From CAKPSH01 sp964634355 (GTDB taxonomy: Bacteria > Bacillota > Clostridia > TANB77 > CAG-508), in assembly GCA_964634355.1 (NCBI GenBank), contig CAZWIF010000047.1, positions 1 to 10,656 of the forward strand: a stretch of 10,656 nucleotides of DNA, given 5' to 3'. The notes under the pieces were generated by a model, which was not told where the DNA came from, did not search any database, and saw only the letters and a program-made list of their open reading frames with translations. Position 1 is the stretch's first letter. Each line of letters starts with the position of its first letter. The position numbers were made by a program, and so were the translations under genes. Shown in pieces: positions 7,721-10,656 of this stretch.

Positions 7721-8266
7721 CTATTTTACATAGTTCTTTCTAACCACATATATAATAGCAACGGCAATCACTGCTACTGCAACGGCAACAATATAAGGAA
7801 CATATGAATGTCCTGTTTGAACTAAGCTTTTTTGTCCAAAAGAGATAACATCCAATAATGTACCATTTTCATATACATTTATTGCATTATCTGCTGATGT
7901 ATATTTTATTGTTAGTCCTAAAGAAGTTGCTACTTCTTGAACATATGCCTCTATTTTATCTTTACTTGATGATGACAATTTACTGATATTTGTTGTTCCT
8001 TCTGCATTTAAAATAGCTACTGAGCTTTCAATGTTATTTTTAATTAATGTAACTTGATCAGATGTTAAAGTATGTGTACTTAAATATCTCTCCAATGTTA
8101 CTAATTCCTCTGCACTTACAACATAATCTACTCCATTTACTGTATATGTTACATTTTCAAAATATGTATACATGTCCTCGTTAGCTGTTGTTGCTCTAAC
8201 TGTTGTCATTCCTACTATAATTAACATCATTATTAATACTATTGCTAAAATTTTCTTTATATTCAT
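7721..8266 (-). CDS. Secreted surface protein with LVQTG sorting signal, likely sortase substrate
   Basis: This 181-residue protein has both ends of a sortase substrate. The N-terminus is a signal peptide (hydrophobic ~6-20, probable cleavage after VRA at 23-25). The C-terminus has the pentapeptide LVQTG (148-152), a hydrophobic stretch (~155-175, rich in Val/Ala/Ile) and a basic tail RKNYVK. The usual motif is LPxTG, so valine replaces the conserved proline. The mature part (~26-147) is small, with a strand-like start (FENVTYTVNGVDYVVS) and a helical middle; I recognise no named domain. The ATG has an AAGGGG ribosome binding site (minus strand, around 8276-8281) and a strong promoter upstream. 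It is first in a three-gene operon followed by the sortase, so its product is presumably the most abundant. Confidence 0.8.
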   Translation of the reverse strand: MNIKKILAIVLIMMLIIVGMTTVRATTANEDMYTYFENVTYTVNGVDYVVSAEELVTLERYLSTHTLTSDQVTLIKNNIESSVAILNAEGTTNISKLSSSSKDKIEAYVQEVATSLGLTIKYTSADNAINVYENGTLLDVISFGQKSLVQTGHSYVPYIVAVAVAVIAVAIIYVVRKNYVK

Positions 8267-8301
8267 TTTTCTAACCCCTTCCGTTTAAAATAATTTATTC
8301 A

Positions 8302-8330
8302 ATTGTATCATTATTAATTTTTTTATGCAA
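8302..8330 (-). promoter_or_regulatory. Sigma-A promoter of the sortase operon
   Basis: On the minus strand, TTGCAT (8325-8330) and TACAAT (8302-8307) are 17 bases apart, with an extended -10 TGA just before the second box. The predicted leader is about 25-30 bases and carries the AAGGGG site. The -35 box overlaps the first codons of the open frame on the opposite strand, which supports that frame being a remnant rather than an intact gene. Confidence 0.7.
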
Positions 8331-8654
8331 TACATTTTTTCAATATTTTTTATTTTGTTAAAATTTATAAGACATCATGAAATAAATACATTAGTTAATT
8401 TAGGTAAAATTCCTATCACTACTCATTCTGATAGTGGTAGCTCTGGTTTAGGATTTATGAATACTTTTGATACATTAAATAAATATGATGCAAGTATCTC
8501 TATTAATGAATTTAATTCTCCATGTGAAGATAATTATACTAAATCAGTTGTAATTACATTTGATAAGAAAAATAAATTTTCTATTTTTTCATATCGAACA
8601 GATGAAATAGAGAAACAAAATAATAATGCCTTAGATGTTTTTAAAATTAATTAA
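8325..8654 (+). pseudogene. C-terminal remnant of a GHKL sensor histidine kinase
   Basis: The 109-codon open frame encodes only the end of an ATP-binding domain. From about 8364 it matches the pattern of Clostridia GHKL sensor kinases: INTLVNLGKIPITTH, then a G2-box glycine loop SDSGSSGLGFMNTFDTL (residues 35-51), then a strand (KYDASISINEF) and the ending YTKSVVITFDKKNKFSIFSYR. The sensor, the phospho-accepting His region and the N and G1 boxes of the ATP site are all absent, so it cannot be a working kinase alone. Residues before ~14 are low-complexity and not family-like. The ATG at 8325 has no ribosome binding site, and the sortase-operon promoter overlaps it. The frame has stayed open, so the truncation may be recent. 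No response regulator is adjacent. Confidence 0.65.
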
Positions 8655-8683
8655 TTGTAGGCGAGTATATCCCGCCCACAATT
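8653..8683 (-). terminator. Hairpin, probable terminator of the DUF305 gene
   Basis: Arms 8653-8663 and 8673-8683 form an 11-bp stem with a nine-base loop. The single non-Watson-Crick position is an A-C mismatch on the plus strand but a G-U pair on the minus strand. That asymmetry suggests it works in the minus direction, eight bases past the stop at 8691. A short T-rich stretch (TAATTAATTTT) follows. It also overlaps the stop codon of the kinase remnant. Confidence 0.65.
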
Positions 8684-8690
8684 ATTAAAA

Positions 8691-9254
8691 TTATCTACAT
8701 AATTTTTTTCTTATTTCCATTAATTGTCTTACTCCATCACTCTGCTCCTTAATAATTGAATCAGCTACTTTTTTCAATCTAGGGTCTATACAATATTTTA
8801 ATAAATTATTACACATTTCTATAGCCCCTTCATGATGTGGAATCATTTCATTAATAAAATTTAAATTGATATTTACACATCTTGGACTATTTTTCATTTT
8901 ATAAATCATATTTTGAGTTATTGATAAGTACTTCTTTGTATAACACTCCATCTCTTGCTTTGTATTAAAATATCCCATTGTAGTTCTTGCAATTTCTTGC
9001 ATTTGTTCAATTCCTCTAGTTTGCGTTTGGATTATGTCTCTTGCTATTTCTTGTAATGGCGGATAACTTGTATATTCCAATAAACTTTGGCACATATATA
9101 TTGCTGCCTGATGATGTGGTATCATACATTCTATAAAATACAATGTTATGCTGTTACAGGGTTTTGCTAATAACATTTTATCTGACATCTCGCATAAAAT
9201 CTGGTCGAATCTAGCTAAATAGCTTTTTGCTCTTAATACCTTTTGACATTCCAT
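8691..9254 (-). CDS. DUF305-family protein with two tandem His-rich domains
   Basis: This is a 187-residue helical protein of the DUF305 group, small four-helix-bundle-like proteins thought to be related to ferritin-like folds and often suspected of binding metal. The family core occurs twice: ECMIPHHQAAIYMCQSLLEY (42-61) and NEMIPHHEGAIEMCNNLLKY (135-154). Each is followed by a second helix with a family-like pattern (ARDIIQTQTRGIEQMQEI at ~71-88 and ADSIIKEQSDGVRQLMEI at ~164-181). This is an internal duplication; many family members carry one copy. Seven cysteines are present, including MC in each repeat. No signal peptide is visible, so it is probably cytoplasmic. The ATG is preceded by AAGGAGAG. 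It appears monocistronic. Metal binding (HH and Met) is inferred from the family; function is unknown. Confidence 0.8.
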   Translation of the reverse strand: MECQKVLRAKSYLARFDQILCEMSDKMLLAKPCNSITLYFIECMIPHHQAAIYMCQSLLEYTSYPPLQEIARDIIQTQTRGIEQMQEIARTTMGYFNTKQEMECYTKKYLSITQNMIYKMKNSPRCVNINLNFINEMIPHHEGAIEMCNNLLKYCIDPRLKKVADSIIKEQSDGVRQLMEIRKKLCR

Positions 9255-9524
9255 TTTAACACTCTCCTTTTTTATATCATATAAAAAAAATTTAAAAATG
9301 TTACCCTACATAATTTATATATTTTTGAAATAACATTGGAAAAAGAGTTATTATTATTGTGTCTTATATCTTCATGTCACTATAAAATCAACAATAGCAG
9401 AAGTAGATTGTGCATTTAAAGATGCATTAAAAAGTCTCTAGATATTCAAAACGAAATTCTTTACTTATTAGTAAAAAGCTGATATAATATTTATATTATT
9501 TTATTTAAAAGGAATATAATTGAA
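9255..9524. other. Intergenic region between divergent DUF305 and coaE genes
   Basis: These 270 AT-rich bases hold the coaE promoter near the right end and the DUF305 ribosome binding site at the left end. A stop-to-stop frame at 9334-9441 ends in a protein-like stretch (KSTIAEVDCAFKDALKSL) but lacks an ATG start and a ribosome binding site. It may be a remnant or chance. I see no RNA gene, riboswitch or clear hairpin. Confidence 0.5.
9460..9488 (+). promoter_or_regulatory. Sigma-A promoter of coaE-coaD
   Basis: TTTACT (9460-9465) and consensus TATAAT (9483-9488) are separated by 17 bases. The leader to the ATG at 9525 is about 30 bases and carries AAAAGGA (9507-9512), roughly 12 bases before the start, somewhat far for a ribosome binding site. 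Confidence 0.7.
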
Positions 9525-10109
9525 ATGATTGTTTGTGTTGTTGGAAAATCTGGTAGTGGTAAAAGTTATGTTTGTCAATTATTGCAAGGCTTTTCTGAAA
9601 ATATTATTCATTTAAATATTGATAAAATAGCTCATGATGTTTTGACTGATAAAAATGTTTATCTACAGATTATTGATACATTTGGTATATCTGTTTCAAA
9701 TAATAATGATATTTCTGTAAATCGTAGAGCTTTAAGTAATATAGTATTTAATTCAGAAACTGAAATGGATAAATTAACTAAGATAACTTGGCCTCCAATG
9801 CAAATAAGAATAGATGAATTTATTAATGAACATCCTAATAAAATTATTCTATTAGATTGGCAACTACTTTTAAAGACTAAATATTATAACTTAAGTGATT
9901 TGAAAATTTTAGTTAATTCTCCTATTGAGTTACGAATGAAGAATGCAATGTTGCGTGATAATATTACTGAAAAAATCTTTATGACTCGAGAACAAGCTTC
10001 TTTCGAATTCAATTCTAATGATTTTGATTATATAATAAATAATGATTATTCTGATAAAGTAAAGGAAATGGTGAAAGAAATTTATGATAAAAGTATTATA
10101 TCCAGGTAG
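9525..10109 (+). CDS. coaE: Dephospho-CoA kinase
   Basis: The enzyme phosphorylates the 3'-hydroxyl of dephospho-CoA with ATP, the last step of coenzyme A synthesis. The 194-residue length is normal. Features include P-loop GKSGSGKS (7-14), the family's D-K-IAHDVL segment (33-40), NRRALSNIVF (67-75) matching the usual R-x-x-L-x-x-x-VF helix, and a lid-like helix RMKNAMLRDNIT (137-148). The C-terminal IINND (170-174) matches the usual I-x-N block. The sequence is divergent: the usual (D)xPLLxE is DWQLLLKT (111-118), and the usual HP before the substrate helix is WP (89-90). The assignment leans partly on its partner: it overlaps coaD by 26 bases, and coaD makes its substrate. A generic P-loop nucleotide kinase is the only real alternative. 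Confidence 0.85.
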   Translation: MIVCVVGKSGSGKSYVCQLLQGFSENIIHLNIDKIAHDVLTDKNVYLQIIDTFGISVSNNNDISVNRRALSNIVFNSETEMDKLTKITWPPMQIRIDEFINEHPNKIILLDWQLLLKTKYYNLSDLKILVNSPIELRMKNAMLRDNITEKIFMTREQASFEFNSNDFDYIINNDYSDKVKEMVKEIYDKSIISR

Positions 10110-10575
10110 TTTTGACCCTATTACATATGGGCATATGAATATTATTGAACAAGCATGTGATTTATTTGATGAGGTAGTAGTTGCTGTAATGTATAATTCC
10201 CAGAAAACTGCTATGTTTTCAGCTCAAGAAAGAGTTAATCTTATAGCAGAATTATATAAAAACAACCCTAAAATAACAGTCGTTTCCGCCTCTGGAGCTA
10301 CGATTGACCTTGCCTTGAAATGTGATTGCCGTGCAATTATTAGGGGGTTACGATCTCTTTCTGATTTTGAATATGAAATACAAATGTCTCAAATAAATAA
10401 ACAACTTAGTGACCATAAAATCAATACAATTAGCTTGTTTGCGGAAAGTAATCTAGAAAATATTTCTTCAAGTATGGTAAAAGAAATATTATCCATAGAT
10501 AAAGATATCTCTGAATATGTTCATCCAATAGTTAGAGAAGCTATGGTTGAGAAAAATAAAGAGAAGTTAATATAA
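10084..10575 (+). CDS. coaD: Phosphopantetheine adenylyltransferase
   Basis: The enzyme transfers AMP from ATP to 4'-phosphopantetheine, giving dephospho-CoA and pyrophosphate, the penultimate step of coenzyme A synthesis. At 163 residues it is full length. Diagnostic motifs are PGSFDPITYGH (7-17) with the nucleotidyltransferase T-x-G-H (Thr14, His17), RGLRSLSDFEYE (87-98) for ATP and pyrophosphate binding, and ISSSMVKEI (127-135) near the C-terminus. The gene starts inside the 3' end of coaE in another frame, 26 bases before that stop, with a GGTGAAAG-like ribosome binding site about ten bases upstream. Translation is probably coupled. Its product is the substrate of the neighbouring kinase, so the two final steps are produced together from one mRNA. 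Confidence 0.97.
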   Translation: MIKVLYPGSFDPITYGHMNIIEQACDLFDEVVVAVMYNSQKTAMFSAQERVNLIAELYKNNPKITVVSASGATIDLALKCDCRAIIRGLRSLSDFEYEIQMSQINKQLSDHKINTISLFAESNLENISSSMVKEILSIDKDISEYVHPIVREAMVEKNKEKLI

Positions 10576-10580
10576 TTATC

Positions 10581-10602
10581 AATGAAGAAATCATTTTGTT
10601 TT
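10581..10602 (+). terminator. Weak AT-rich hairpin after coaD
   Basis: AATGA (10581-10585) pairs with TCATT (10591-10595) around AGAAA, and a T-rich stretch TTGTTTT follows. The stem is only five bases and AT-rich, so termination may be inefficient or occur beyond the window. The last bases of the window (TTGGAG) could be a ribosome binding site for a further gene. Confidence 0.3.
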
Positions 10603-10656
10603 AAGTGTTGGTTTTCTAACTAATGATTATTTTAATCAACAAAAAAATTTGGAGCG

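Noticed and set aside
7419..7733. Plus-strand open frame opposite the sortase
   Set aside because: It is antisense to a gene with intact catalytic residues and shows shadow-type composition.
9334..9441. Short stop-to-stop frame ending in a protein-like helix
   Set aside because: It has no ATG start, no ribosome binding site and no recognised family. It is noted only as a possible remnant.

Overview
The window comes from a very AT-rich, low-GC Gram-positive genome. Support includes strong AAGGAGG-type ribosome binding sites, sigma-A-like promoters with 17-bp spacers, some TTG starts, a class D-like sortase with its own surface substrate, and a Clostridia-style sensor kinase fragment. The likely source is an uncultured anaerobic member of the Clostridia; this is inferred from gene content and base composition. 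A run of exactly 100 N (3787-3886) is a scaffold gap, so this is probably a draft or metagenome-assembled genome.

Layout. (1) 1-3600: a membrane-anchored VirD4/TraG-like coupling ATPase on the + strand, convergent with a winged-helix protein resembling the replication-relaxation family on the - strand. Two hairpins lie between them. This is a conjugation- or mobilisation-type pair, but no relaxase or secretion channel is visible. (2) 3659-5372: a large acidic membrane-anchored extracytoplasmic protein of unknown function on the - strand, interrupted by the gap. Its last 33 codons can be recovered on the far side. (3) 5495-6246: uridine kinase (udk) on the + strand with a textbook promoter, ending at a long nested hairpin shared with the opposing operon. 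(4) 6260-8330: a three-gene - strand operon for an LVQTG surface protein, its likely dedicated class D-like sortase, and a four-helix membrane protein. (5) 8325-8654: a + strand fragment of a GHKL histidine kinase, retaining only the end of the ATP-binding domain. (6) 8691-9254: a tandem two-domain DUF305 protein on the - strand. (7) 9460-10575: coaE and coaD on the + strand, overlapping by 26 bases and encoding the last two steps of coenzyme A synthesis.

The housekeeping genes (udk, coaE, coaD) alternate with accessory or surface-related genes. The most distinctive parts are the compact sortase/substrate/membrane-protein operon with an unusual proline-less sorting motif, and the coupling-ATPase/winged-helix pair that stands without the rest of a transfer system. 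I see no tRNA, rRNA, CRISPR array, insertion sequence or riboswitch.
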